A stretch of 48,268 bases of DNA from Candidatus Vogelbacteria bacterium RIFOXYD1_FULL_51_18 (GCA_001823095.1 MHTL01000008.1:2221-50488); one strand, 5' to 3'. Shown: positions 1 to 9,426, counted from the stretch's first letter. Notes: generated by a model from the letters alone, not told the origin. Program-made: numbers and translations.

Positions 1-25
1 CCAACAACCGAAAGGAGACAGTGGC

Positions 26-670
26 ATGAAGACCTACGAACCGATGGCTGGCGAGAACGTCAGCGAAACCGCCAAGCGAATGGTCGCTCTGGCGAAGAAG
101 ACGAAGGGACCCGTGACAGCGAAGTTCAACGACATCGCACTCACGGTCAAGCCCGGCGACAACCCCTACGCGATCGTGCAGTACTACCAGACCGAGTCGA
201 ATCGCCGTCACGAGGAGTACGTGAAGTCCCCGGAGTACAAGAAGCGGCAACGCGAGGCCAAGGAGGCCCAGCAACGCCATGACTTGATACTCAAGGGCGC
301 TCTCGCGGTCGCTCCCGAGAAGATGACGCTCCGAGACGAGGAGGGCTGGAAGAAGTCGGTCGCGGTCAACACGGACGGCTACGGCGGCGGAGTCATCAGC
401 TTCGCCGGGCGATGGGCACGTCTTATGGAAGGCCGGATGACCAACGGCGACACTCTCGAAGCGTGCGCAGACGAGGCTTCCTCGCTGGCGGACAACGAGG
501 GCATCACCGGCTTCATGTACGGGGCCGCCGTGTCCATTCTCTCGCAGGTGTGGATTCATGGCGAGCAACTCCGCCGCTGGCACAACCTCAAGACCCAGAT
601 CGGTCACGAGGGCGAGAAGGCCAACAAGAGCGGTGGCGTGCTCAACCCCGCGCTTCTGTCCCTCGGATAA
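26..670 (+). CDS. hypothetical protein, probable cargo gene of an integrative element whose right end is at ~801-940
   Basis: 214 aa ORF with strong SD (gaaaggag) and a downstream hairpin terminator; no recognised family. Confidence 0.75.
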   Translation: MKTYEPMAGENVSETAKRMVALAKKTKGPVTAKFNDIALTVKPGDNPYAIVQYYQTESNRRHEEYVKSPEYKKRQREAKEAQQRHDLILKGALAVAPEKMTLRDEEGWKKSVAVNTDGYGGGVISFAGRWARLMEGRMTNGDTLEACADEASSLADNEGITGFMYGAAVSILSQVWIHGEQLRRWHNLKTQIGHEGEKANKSGGVLNPALLSLG

Positions 671-694
671 CGGCGAACGAAGGTTTGCCGTCAA

Positions 695-737
695 TAGGGC
701 TCCCCACGAGAAATCGTGAGTGGAGCCCTTTCTTTTT
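695..737 (+). terminator. Rho-independent terminator
   Basis: agggctcc...ggagccct stem followed by ttctttttt. Confidence 0.75.
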
Positions 738-800
738 TGATTTATCTCATTATTTTTCATATAATACATTTGTATTCACTTTGCGAATTCTTGGATTTAA

Positions 801-940
801 TGCCGCCAAAGAAAAACTTGAAATTGTCAGCGGTGCGGCTCCGCCGCCTTTCCGTCCGCCAGCTGGCGGATTCGCGGGGGGACTTCCTCGCCGCCGCAGG
901 CGGCGAAATGCGTTCGGACTAATTCAAGAATACTGCACCA
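801..940 (+). repeat. element right-end repeat, copy A (attR-like, ends in CACCA)
   Basis: tgccgccaaagaaaaacttgaaattgt start identical to copy C at 37787; hairpins tccgccagctggcgga and tttcgccgccgcaggcggcgaaa; ends ttcaagaatactgcacca. Confidence 0.75.
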
Positions 941-993
941 TGTAGAAAATTGCTCCACTATCTTTTTTCTGTTACATTTTATCTGTTCTTCAA

Positions 994-1069
994 CCGCCCA
1001 TAGCTCAGCTGGTAGAGCAGATGGCTCTTAACCATAAGGTCGGGGGTTCGAATCCCTCTGGGCGGACCA
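994..1069 (+). tRNA. tRNA-Lys (CTT), CCA encoded
   Basis: acceptor ccgccca/tgggcgg, anticodon loop CTCTTAA, T arm ggggttcgaatccc. Confidence 0.93.
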
Positions 1070-1101
1070 AAAAAATCCGAAGTTAAACTTCGGATTTTTT
1101 C
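1070..1101 (+). terminator. terminator after tRNA-Lys
   Basis: aaaaaatccgaag-ttaaa-cttcggatttttt hairpin. Confidence 0.8.
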
Positions 1102-1115
1102 TAGCCTCTAGAGTA

Positions 1116-1187
1116 AGGCACGGGAGGGACTCGGACCCTCGCATAGCGGTTTTGCAGACCGCCGCGTTACCCCTTCGCCACCGTGCC
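1116..1187 (-). tRNA. tRNA-Cys (GCA)
   Basis: acceptor GGCACGG/CCGTGCC, loop CTGCAAA, U73 discriminator. Confidence 0.92.
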
Positions 1188-1236
1188 GTCTATATGCCCT
1201 CCTTCGTTCGCTGCGGCGAACTTCGGCGAGGCGATG

Positions 1237-1521
1237 TCAAACAACAGAACTCCCCACCACAAATTCCATGAAGGGGACGTGCATGAGCCGCGCGTGCTCC
1301 ATCATATAGCCGCGGAACTCTCGCCCCTGTCGCGTGAGGAATGACTGCGCTTCCCCCTCATGCTCATGGGGGAACACGGATACAAAAATGCGCGCCGTGC
1401 GCTGGTCGGAGGAGAGGCGCACATCCACGACTGTTAGAAGCGACTTTCCCGTCGTGTGCTCGGCGATGAAACCGGATGCAAGCTCCTGGATGAGCGACTC
1501 GGTGCGTTGCCTCTTCCTCAT
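1237..1521 (-). CDS. rbfA: ribosome-binding factor A
   Basis: RbfA-like sequence, adjacent to infB. Confidence 0.85.
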   Translation of the reverse strand: MRKRQRTESLIQELASGFIAEHTTGKSLLTVVDVRLSSDQRTARIFVSVFPHEHEGEAQSFLTRQGREFRGYMMEHARLMHVPFMEFVVGSSVV

Positions 1522-1536
1522 AGGTTTACTATATCC

Positions 1537-3057
1537 TTAGCGCTCTACAACCGCAACGACTTGGAGCTCATCACCAGGCGCCACCGCAATGTCGCACTTT
1601 ATGAGGCTCCCAAACTGGCTTCCTGCTTCCACCGCTCCCACCGTTGTGCGGTCCTTCTGCAATTCTGCAATGCGGCAACGGCCGACGTCATTTCCGCGGC
1701 GCATGAGACGCGCCTGCAAATCTCTCTTGATAACTCCCTCCAGCACTTCGCCGCCGATGACCTGCTTGCCTTTTTCCGTTGAAAAGATTTTCAGCACCTT
1801 TGCTCTCCCGATCACTTCTTCAACGGTAACCTTTGGCAGGCGCTCGGCAATTTTCTCCGCAAGCCACTTGCTCATCTTGTAAATAATATCAAAAGAGGCG
1901 ACAGTGATCCCGAGCTTCTCGGCTAAATCCTGCGCTCCGCGCTCTATCTTGACGTTAAAGCCGATGATGAGCGCGCGGGAGGAGGCGCTCGCCGTCCTGA
2001 TGTCATTTTCGGTAATTGACCCAACGCCCTCGTGGATGATGCGCACGCTCACTGCTTCAGTATTCTGCTTCTCTGCCTCTCTCTTGAACGCTTCCAGTGT
2101 TCCGTAGGTGTCTGCCTTCAGTGCGAGAGGGAGTTCAAATTGCTCTTCCGCTTTTGCGTCTCTCGCTTCTTTTCCGCGCTTCTGTGTTTCCAGTCCTTCT
2201 TGTTCTTCACAATACTGTTCCGCCTCTTTTTTATCCGCAAATGTCTTAAATTCATCTCCCGCCTGCGGCACAGAGCTGAAGCCGTACACTCGAACGGGCG
2301 AAGGGCACGAGGCCTCACGCACTGATGCACCGAGAAAGTTTTCAAGTTTTTTTACCTTTGCACTATGAACTCCAGCGGCTACGCAGTCGCCGAGGTGTAT
2401 GGTGCCGTCGCGCAGGATAAGCGTTGCAATCGGCCCTGCCTTGGAGTCAAGCGAGCTCTCCAGTACAAAACCCTGCGCCGGAGCGGCCACAGTTCCCTTT
2501 AGCGCTTCCATTTCAGCCACAAGAATTAGCATATCAAGCAGTTCGGGGACTCCCTCTCCTGTTTTTGCCGAGACTGCAACGCAGGGGATAGTGCCGCCGT
2601 AGCCCTCCACCAGCACCTCCGCTTCAGCAAGCGTTTGCTTTGCGCGCTCCACCGATGCGCCCGCCTTGTCTATTTTATTGATAGCGACAATATAAGGGGT
2701 CTTGCTCTCTGTAATAGCTTTGAGCGCCTCAAGCGTCTGGGCTTTGACTCCGTCATCAGCGGCGATGACAAGTATCACAATGTCGGCGATTGCCGCGCCG
2801 CGTTCCCGCATTGCCTGGAAGGCCTCGTGACCCGGTGTATCCAAAAAAGTGATGGTAGACTCCGCGTGTCTTACCTCATAGGCGCTTACATGCTGGGTGA
2901 TGCCGCCAGCCTCGCCCGCGGTTACATTTGCCTTTCTGATGTAATCAAGGAGTGTTGATTTGCCATGGTCAATATGCCCCAAGACTGCCACGATGGGGCC
3001 CCTGCCTGCCGGCAGGCAGGCCTGTTGCTCTTTCCTCTTGTCTTTTGCTGTATTCAT
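1537..3057 (-). CDS. infB: translation initiation factor IF-2, short form starting almost at the G domain
   Basis: GHIDHGKSTLLD, DTPGHEAF, NKIDK motifs. Confidence 0.97.
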   Translation of the reverse strand: MNTAKDKRKEQQACLPAGRGPIVAVLGHIDHGKSTLLDYIRKANVTAGEAGGITQHVSAYEVRHAESTITFLDTPGHEAFQAMRERGAAIADIVILVIAADDGVKAQTLEALKAITESKTPYIVAINKIDKAGASVERAKQTLAEAEVLVEGYGGTIPCVAVSAKTGEGVPELLDMLILVAEMEALKGTVAAPAQGFVLESSLDSKAGPIATLILRDGTIHLGDCVAAGVHSAKVKKLENFLGASVREASCPSPVRVYGFSSVPQAGDEFKTFADKKEAEQYCEEQEGLETQKRGKEARDAKAEEQFELPLALKADTYGTLEAFKREAEKQNTEAVSVRIIHEGVGSITENDIRTASASSRALIIGFNVKIERGAQDLAEKLGITVASFDIIYKMSKWLAEKIAERLPKVTVEEVIGRAKVLKIFSTEKGKQVIGGEVLEGVIKRDLQARLMRRGNDVGRCRIAELQKDRTTVGAVEAGSQFGSLIKCDIAVAPGDELQVVAVVER

Positions 3058-3075
3058 AATAGCAGTGGCACATAC

Positions 3076-3522
3076 CTAGACCTTCGCGCGTGTGATTGCC
3101 TCACGCTCCTCGCGGGTGAGCTGGAACTCACTTTCGTAGGTCTTCACCGGCTTGGAGTATACGGAGACGCTGTCTCGCGAGTAGAGAGATGAGATTACCA
3201 CGCCATCCCCGTGCTCGTTGAGGAGCGCTGTTGCAAAACTCTGATTGCCTCCTGCGTCCGAGAAGGGATTAAAGCGCACTGTTTCAACTCCCTGGACGCT
3301 CCGCCGCACACGGGTGTTCATCTCCTCCATCCGCGCCTCAATCTTTTTATGCGTCGCGTCAAGCTCGTCCATGAACTTGCTCATGTCAATCAGCACATGC
3401 TCCAGACTGTGCGCATGTTTGCCGCGAAAGAGCTTTCCCAATCGTATCTCAAGCCAAACCACCCATCCGCTCAACACGGCAATGATGCCGATAAGCGCAT
3501 AGATGATGGTGCTCTGGTCCAT
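3076..3522 (-). CDS. DUF4446-like membrane-anchored protein
   Basis: one N-terminal TM, coiled coil, VRFNPFSDAGGNQSFATALLNEHGDGVVISSLYSRD. Confidence 0.75.
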   Translation of the reverse strand: MDQSTIIYALIGIIAVLSGWVVWLEIRLGKLFRGKHAHSLEHVLIDMSKFMDELDATHKKIEARMEEMNTRVRRSVQGVETVRFNPFSDAGGNQSFATALLNEHGDGVVISSLYSRDSVSVYSKPVKTYESEFQLTREEREAITRAKV

Positions 3523-3589
3523 ACCTAGAAGAGTATACTCATTTATGGTCATTTTGCAAAATATGTGGTCGCGTTTAGAATGCACCTAT

Positions 3590-4765
3590 ATGGAACGCAT
3601 TGATGCAGACTCCGCCGCCGCAACCCCTCTGGACCCTCGAGTCCGCTGTGCTATGGAGCGCGCGGCGGAGGCATGCGCTGGCAATCCCGGTAGCATCCAC
3701 AAGGAGGGAGAGCGTGCGCACGAGGAACTGGAACGGGCGCGGCGGAGCATTGCGCGCCTCATAGGCGCAAAGCCGCACGAGATTATTTTTACTGGCGGCG
3801 GCACCGAAGGGAACAACCTGGCGCTCTTCGGCATCGCCTACGGGAAAGAGCGCTTTGGAGGGAGCATCGTGACCAGTGCGATTGAGCACTCGTCGGTGCA
3901 AGAGCCCCTCCGAGAATTGCAGAGGAGGGGCTGTACTCTCATGGAATTGCCGTGTGACGCAGATGGCCATGTGAGAGCCGAGCAAATTCTGGAGGCGCTT
4001 GATTCACGCACATTTCTAATAAGCATTCACCTTGCCAATAATGAAATTGGGACTATCCAGCCCATACGCCAAATTGCCGAAGCGCTCCGGCGCTACCGCA
4101 AGGAGCATGCGAGCGTGTATCCCTATCTGCACACGGATGCTTGCCAGGCGCCGCGAACGCTCTCCATAATGGCAGAGACGCTCGGGGTGGATGCACTGAC
4201 CATCAGCGGCGCAAAAATTTACGGCCCGCGCGGCGCGGGCATTCTCTACGTGCGAGAGGGGACCAACCTTGCGCCACTCTTCTACGGCGGCGGGCAGGAG
4301 TATGGTCTGCGCGCGGGCACGGAAGATGTGTTGGCTTGCATCGGCCTTGCCGAGGCGCTTACAGTGTGCGCAGAGTTGCGCAATGAGGAACGGGAGCGAC
4401 TTACGCAACTGCGTGACGAACTGATTGACGCACTGCTTGCGCTTCCCGGCGTCGTGCTCAACGGGAGTCGTGGCAGAGAACGCCTGCCCCAGAACGTGCA
4501 TGTTTCTTTCAAGCACATTGCTGGGGAGCGCATGGTGGTGGAACTTGACCGACGCGGCATTGCCGCGGCAACGGGTAGCGCCTGCAGTGCGCGGACAAAG
4601 AGCGCTTCGCACGTCATCCGCGCGCTTGCCTCGCCAGAGGCGCCGTGGCGCGCGGAGGGAGCGCTGCGCCTCTCTCTCGGGCGCGATGCAACACACGCGC
4701 AGGTCCGGATGATTGCAGATACAATTTCTGATATACTGGACGCATGCACACACTTTTACCGTTAA
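3590..4765 (+). CDS. cysteine desulfurase (NifS/IscS-like)
   Basis: ATPLDPRV, TGGGTEGNNLA, HTDACQAP, GSACS motifs; start chosen at MERIDADS. Confidence 0.9.
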   Translation: MERIDADSAAATPLDPRVRCAMERAAEACAGNPGSIHKEGERAHEELERARRSIARLIGAKPHEIIFTGGGTEGNNLALFGIAYGKERFGGSIVTSAIEHSSVQEPLRELQRRGCTLMELPCDADGHVRAEQILEALDSRTFLISIHLANNEIGTIQPIRQIAEALRRYRKEHASVYPYLHTDACQAPRTLSIMAETLGVDALTISGAKIYGPRGAGILYVREGTNLAPLFYGGGQEYGLRAGTEDVLACIGLAEALTVCAELRNEERERLTQLRDELIDALLALPGVVLNGSRGRERLPQNVHVSFKHIAGERMVVELDRRGIAAATGSACSARTKSASHVIRALASPEAPWRAEGALRLSLGRDATHAQVRMIADTISDILDACTHFYR

Positions 4766-5361
4766 ACTATGCGTACGACGCGCTGGAGCCACATATTGAC
4801 GCGCGCACAATGGAGCTCCACCATACCAAGCACCACCAAGCGTATATTGATAAACTCAATGCCGCGCTTGAAAAATATCCGGAAGGCGCCGCGTTATCGA
4901 TTGAAGAGCTACTTCGTAATTTGAAAGTAGCGCCGGAAGAAGTGCGCACGGCAGTGCGTAATCACGGCGGCGGGCATGCTAATCACTCATTTTTCTGGAC
5001 CATCATCGGGCCGGCGAGCACGTCGGGGACTCCGAGCGTCGCGCTTGTTGCCGCGCTCAATTCTTCGTTCGGCAGTATGGAAAAGTTTTGGGAGGCATGG
5101 CAGAGTAAGGCGCTCGGACTCTTCGGGAGCGGCTGGGTGTGGCTGGTGAAAGGGGGCGATGGTCTCTCCATCATAACTACCGCCAATCAAGATTCATCGA
5201 TTTCAGAGGGGAAAACTCCCATCCTCGCGCTAGATGTGTGGGAACATGCGTATTATCTCTCGTACCAAAACCGCCGCGCTGATTATGTGACTGCGTTTAA
5301 AAATGTGATACAGTGGGATGAAGTAAGCCGTCGTTTTGACCTTTCAATGAATTCAAGGTAA
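4744..5361 (+). CDS. sodA: Fe/Mn superoxide dismutase
   Basis: LHHTKHHQAYIDKLN, GGGHANHSFFW, DVWEHAYYLSYQNRRADY. Confidence 0.95.
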   Translation: MHTLLPLNYAYDALEPHIDARTMELHHTKHHQAYIDKLNAALEKYPEGAALSIEELLRNLKVAPEEVRTAVRNHGGGHANHSFFWTIIGPASTSGTPSVALVAALNSSFGSMEKFWEAWQSKALGLFGSGWVWLVKGGDGLSIITTANQDSSISEGKTPILALDVWEHAYYLSYQNRRADYVTAFKNVIQWDEVSRRFDLSMNSR

Positions 5362-6135
5362 ATGAAAATGGACGACCTCAATCACGGCCAAATTGTACTC
5401 CTCACCATCTTGGTGAGTTTTGTCACGTCTATTGCAACAGGCATCGTAACCGTTTCTTTAATGCAGGAGGCGCCGACAACAGTCACGCAAACCATTAATC
5501 GAGTGGTTGAGCGCACTGTGGAGAAAATCATCCCCGGCGAGACTAAGACAGTCGTGCAAGAGGTGTCAAAAGTCATCAACGTGGACGATCTGGTGGTGGA
5601 AGCGGTAAAGAAAGCTTCTCCATCGGTGCTTACCATCTATAGCACACAGGGCACCTCAACCAAGGTTGGCTTTGTGGTGAGCAGCGGCGCCTACGTGGCG
5701 ACTGTTGACGGGGTAAGCGCCGCGGGCTCCTACGAGCTCCGTCGCACTGAAAAAGAGAAAATCGGGCTCAAGTTTGTAAAAAATGATGAGGAGAGCGGCA
5801 TCTCCCTCTATGCGCCGCTCTTCCCGGCACATGCGAGTGCGGCAGAGAAAAACCTTAATCCCATTGATTTTGCTGACTCGGAGACAGCCCCCGGCCAAAC
5901 TTCCATTGCGCTTGGCGCTACCGCAAATGGTGACAAAACACTCTCGGTAGGCATTATCACTAGTGTAACGGGGGCAACCAGCACAATGCAGAAAATCAGC
6001 TCGCAGGCGATTTCCGCGCAGGTAGTGGGCGGCCCGCTTATAGACATTCACGGCAAACTCATTGGGATCAATACGGCGGAAGGGAAGGCAGTCAGCGTTT
6101 TTGCGCTGAAGCGGGTACTTGACTCAATCAAGTAG
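5362..6135 (+). CDS. HtrA/trypsin-fold protein with apparently degenerate catalytic site
   Basis: N-terminal TM; VKKASPSVLTIY and GGPLIDIHGKLIGINT resemble S1C proteases; catalytic Ser motif GNSGGP replaced by QVVGGP. Confidence 0.7.
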   Translation: MKMDDLNHGQIVLLTILVSFVTSIATGIVTVSLMQEAPTTVTQTINRVVERTVEKIIPGETKTVVQEVSKVINVDDLVVEAVKKASPSVLTIYSTQGTSTKVGFVVSSGAYVATVDGVSAAGSYELRRTEKEKIGLKFVKNDEESGISLYAPLFPAHASAAEKNLNPIDFADSETAPGQTSIALGATANGDKTLSVGIITSVTGATSTMQKISSQAISAQVVGGPLIDIHGKLIGINTAEGKAVSVFALKRVLDSIK

Positions 6136-6176
6136 CGGTTGTACAATTTACTTCGGTGTAACGTATACACAAATAT

Positions 6177-8864
6177 ATGCCGCCATTTAATAATTTCACT
6201 ACAAAAGCGCGCGAGGCAATACGCCGCGCGCATGAACTTGCCATAGAGCGGGGGCAAAACCAGGTCAATCCGGTGCATCTTTTGGCGTCGCTCCTCCTGC
6301 AAGAGGAGAGCATCGTGCTCACCATCTTGGACAAGCTGGAGATAGACACCATGCTCCTCACTGATTACGTGCTGGACTCCATTGAGGCGCCCGAGGGCTC
6401 GTCGGTGCTCTCGCCTTCCTACCAGATATACCTCACCCAAGAGCTCGTGCACACCTTTGACCAATCGGGGAAAATTGCAGGGAATCTGCGGGACGAGTTT
6501 GTCTCCACCGAGCACTTCTTGCTCGCACTCTTGGAAGTACCTAGTCAAGCAAAAGAGATTCTCACGCGCTTTCGCGTGGGACGGGACGGGATAGTGCGCG
6601 TGCTGGAGGAGCTCAAGAGCGGAGGTATGGAAGAAGCCCGTAGCGGAAAAAAACTCCGCAATTTGGAAAAGTATACCAAAAACCTTACCGAGCTCGCGCG
6701 CGCGGACAAGCTTGATCCGGTCATCGGACGCGATGAGGAGATTAAACGCATCATGCAGATTCTCTCGCGTCGCACTAAGAACAATCCCATCCTCATCGGC
6801 GAGGCGGGAACGGGCAAGACCGCAATCGTGGAGGGGCTCGCACTGCGCATTGCGCACAATGATGTACCGGAGTCCCTTAAAGACAGGGAAATTGTCTCGC
6901 TTGACCTCGGGCTCCTCATGGCAGGGACCAAATACCGCGGCGAGTTTGAAGAGCGGCTGAAGAACATTTTGAAAGAAATTGAGCGCGCGGGGAACAAAAT
7001 CATTCTCTTTATTGACGAGATACACGCCATTGTGGGCGCCGGCGCGGCAGAAGGCGCCTTGGATGCGTCTAACATGCTCAAGCCCGCGCTCTCACGCGGC
7101 GAACTGCGCGCGGTGGGCGCGACAACTCTCAAAGAATACCAAAAGCATATTGAGAAAGACCAGGCGCTTACACGACGCTTCCAGCCCGTGCATGTGGAGG
7201 AACCCTCTCCTGATGACGCGGTTACTATCCTGCGAGGGCTGAAGGAAAAGTATGAATTGCACCATGGCATCCGCATCACGGACGAGGCGATTGTGGCGGC
7301 GGTGACTCTCTCCTCGCGCTACATCTCTGACCGCTTTCTCCCCGACAAGGCAGTGGACCTGATTGACGAGGCTGCCTCGGCCCTGCGTCTTGAACTTGAG
7401 AACAAACCGGAGACGCTGGAGAAGGCGCAACGCGACATCACGCGCCTGCGGGTGGAGCAGGAGGCGCTTAAGGAGGAGGTGAATTCGCACGCAGACACAA
7501 AGTCAAAGACGCGCATTAAGGACATTGAGAAGGAAATTGCAAATCTGCGCGAAAAGACGGGGGAGTTGGAATTGCGCTGGGAAAATGAGAAGGAGGCCAT
7601 CGGGGGCATCCGCGATATTAAAGAGAAACTGGAGAGCGCACGGGTGGAAGCGGAACGCGCCGAGATGAACACTGATCTCTCAAAAGCGGCGGAAATTCGC
7701 TACGGGCGCATCCCCGGGCTCAACAAAGAACTCAAGGCAAAGGAGGCGCGGCTCAAGAAGTTGCAGAGCTTCCGCAAAATCACCAAGGAGGATGTGACGG
7801 GGGAGGATATCGCATCCGTGGTCGCCCGCTGGACGGGCATCCCGGTGCGGCGCATGCTTGAGGAGGAGGCGGATAAACTCGGGCGCATGGAAGAGGAACT
7901 GGGCAAACGCGTGCTGGGGCAGGTAGAGACAATCAAGAAAGTGTCTGACGCAGTGAAGCGCTCACGCGCGGGCATGGCTGACCCCAAGCGGCCGATTGGC
8001 TCCTTCATCTTCCTCGGTCCCACTGGCGTGGGCAAAACCGAGCTCGCCAAGGCGCTTGCCGAATTTATGTTTAATGACGAAAAGTCGCTCATCCGCGTGG
8101 ATATGAGCGAGTATATGGAAAAGCACGCGGTCTCCAAGATGATTGGCTCGCCACCCGGCTATGTGGGCTATGAGGAGGGCGGCGCGCTTACCGAACTGGT
8201 GCGGCACCGGCCCTACTCGGTAGTGCTCTTTGACGAGATTGAAAAGGCGCACCCGGAGGTTTTCAACATCCTCCTGCAGGTCCTGGACGACGGACGGCTG
8301 ACCGACTCCAAGGGACGGGTGGTGAACTTCAAAAACACCATTATCATCATGACCTCAAACATCGGGAGCGATGTTCTCAATCGTCAAGGGGCGCTCGGCT
8401 TTAGCGAGGGGGGTGCGGTGCGCGACAATGCGACGGTGAAGGAGCGGATTATGGAGAACCTCAAGGAACGCTTCAAGCCCGAGTTCCTCAACCGTGTGGA
8501 TGACATCATCTTCTTCAATATCTTAAGCAAGGAAGTGCTCAAGGGGATTGTGGGCAATCAGATTGCGATTGTCTCCGCGCGCCTCAAGGCAAAAGATATT
8601 GAGCTTGAAGTGAGCGAGGATGCACTTAATTACCTCGGGGAAAAGGGCTTTGACCCCCACTACGGCGCGCGGCCGCTGAAGCGCCTCATTCAAGACAAGG
8701 TACTCAATCCGGTGGCGGAGTTCATCATTACGGCTAAGGTGCGCGGCGGCGGCGCGGTATCGGTAACCATTGTAAACGGCGAGCCTAAGGTGGAGCTCGT
8801 CCGCTCGGGAAAAGCCCGCGCCAAGCGAATCTCTGAAAAGCACCCCGAAGGCGCGATGGCGTAG
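6177..8864 (+). CDS. clpB: ATP-dependent chaperone ClpB
   Basis: Clp_N, two AAA+ modules (GEAGTGKT, GPTGVGKT), long ClpB-type middle domain. Confidence 0.92.
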   Translation: MPPFNNFTTKAREAIRRAHELAIERGQNQVNPVHLLASLLLQEESIVLTILDKLEIDTMLLTDYVLDSIEAPEGSSVLSPSYQIYLTQELVHTFDQSGKIAGNLRDEFVSTEHFLLALLEVPSQAKEILTRFRVGRDGIVRVLEELKSGGMEEARSGKKLRNLEKYTKNLTELARADKLDPVIGRDEEIKRIMQILSRRTKNNPILIGEAGTGKTAIVEGLALRIAHNDVPESLKDREIVSLDLGLLMAGTKYRGEFEERLKNILKEIERAGNKIILFIDEIHAIVGAGAAEGALDASNMLKPALSRGELRAVGATTLKEYQKHIEKDQALTRRFQPVHVEEPSPDDAVTILRGLKEKYELHHGIRITDEAIVAAVTLSSRYISDRFLPDKAVDLIDEAASALRLELENKPETLEKAQRDITRLRVEQEALKEEVNSHADTKSKTRIKDIEKEIANLREKTGELELRWENEKEAIGGIRDIKEKLESARVEAERAEMNTDLSKAAEIRYGRIPGLNKELKAKEARLKKLQSFRKITKEDVTGEDIASVVARWTGIPVRRMLEEEADKLGRMEEELGKRVLGQVETIKKVSDAVKRSRAGMADPKRPIGSFIFLGPTGVGKTELAKALAEFMFNDEKSLIRVDMSEYMEKHAVSKMIGSPPGYVGYEEGGALTELVRHRPYSVVLFDEIEKAHPEVFNILLQVLDDGRLTDSKGRVVNFKNTIIIMTSNIGSDVLNRQGALGFSEGGAVRDNATVKERIMENLKERFKPEFLNRVDDIIFFNILSKEVLKGIVGNQIAIVSARLKAKDIELEVSEDALNYLGEKGFDPHYGARPLKRLIQDKVLNPVAEFIITAKVRGGGAVSVTIVNGEPKVELVRSGKARAKRISEKHPEGAMA

Positions 8865-8897
8865 CTGTCCAACCTCCGAGGTTGGACAAAACTTGTG

Positions 8898-8969
8898 TGC
8901 TCCCACGAGGATTCGAACCTCGATTTCAGGCTTCGGAGGCCTGCGCTCTATCCATTGAGCTATGAGAGC
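8898..8969 (-). tRNA. tRNA-Arg (CCG)
   Basis: cloverleaf, loop CTCCGAA, acceptor GCTCTCA/TGGGAGC. Confidence 0.9.
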
Positions 8970-9019
8970 ATGGGCGGGGTCCGTTCGCCGTGGTGGACTA
9001 ACGGGGATTAATTAACGAG

Positions 9020-9103
9020 TGCGCCGGGAGGGATTCGAACCCCCGTAGCCCAAAGGGCGCGAGATTTACAGTCTCGTGCAATTGACCGCTCTGCCACCGA
9101 CGC
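9020..9103 (-). tRNA. tRNA-Tyr (GTA)
   Basis: class II tRNA, loop CTGTAAA, acceptor GCGTCGG/CCGGCGC. Confidence 0.9.
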
Positions 9104-9172
9104 ATAGGTGCATTCGCGTGGCAGTATAACATATTTGCGTTCTGGCGGGGAATCGGGTATAGTTTCCCTCGT

Positions 9173-9331
9173 ATGTCACAAGATAACCTCATCAAGCTCG
9201 CCTGCAGCACATGCAAACGAGTTAACTACTGGAGTAGCAAAAACCGCAAAAAGGTGGAGCGTAAAATTGAGCTCAAAAAGTACTGCAAGTGGTGCAAGAA
9301 GGCCACAATACACAAAGAGGTAAAGAAATAG
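9173..9331 (+). CDS. rpmG: 50S ribosomal protein L33
   Basis: MSQDNLIKLACSTCKRVNYWSSKNRKKVERKIELKKYCKWCKKATIHKEVKK, two CxxC. Confidence 0.93.
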   Translation: MSQDNLIKLACSTCKRVNYWSSKNRKKVERKIELKKYCKWCKKATIHKEVKK

Positions 9332-9340
9332 TGTATAATC

Positions 9341-9418
9341 ACAAACAGCTTGATTTTTTCCGGCTTTACCCTCGCCAGAGGCGGGGCTCCGACGCCGATC
9401 AAAAATCAAGCCGTTTGT
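9341..9418. repeat. 18 bp inverted repeat around a GC-rich centre
   Basis: acaaacagcttgattttt ... aaaaatcaagccgtttgt (17/18 complementary). Confidence 0.75.
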
Positions 9419-9426
9419 TCTCTTTT

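Noticed and set aside
801-940. GC-rich hairpin repeats as a CRISPR or integron attC array
   Set aside because: Copies are single, kilobases apart and tied to tRNA ends and a serine recombinase; no tandem array or tyrosine integrase seen.
412-945. 177-aa plus-strand ORF running through repeat A
   Set aside because: Out of frame with the well-supported 26-670 gene and translates repeat sequence.
4016-4810. 264-aa minus-strand ORF opposite the cysteine desulfurase
   Set aside because: Overlaps a well-supported gene and lacks family features.
6048-7025. 325-aa minus-strand ORF over htrA-like and clpB
   Set aside because: Shadow of conserved clpB codons; no recognisable protein.
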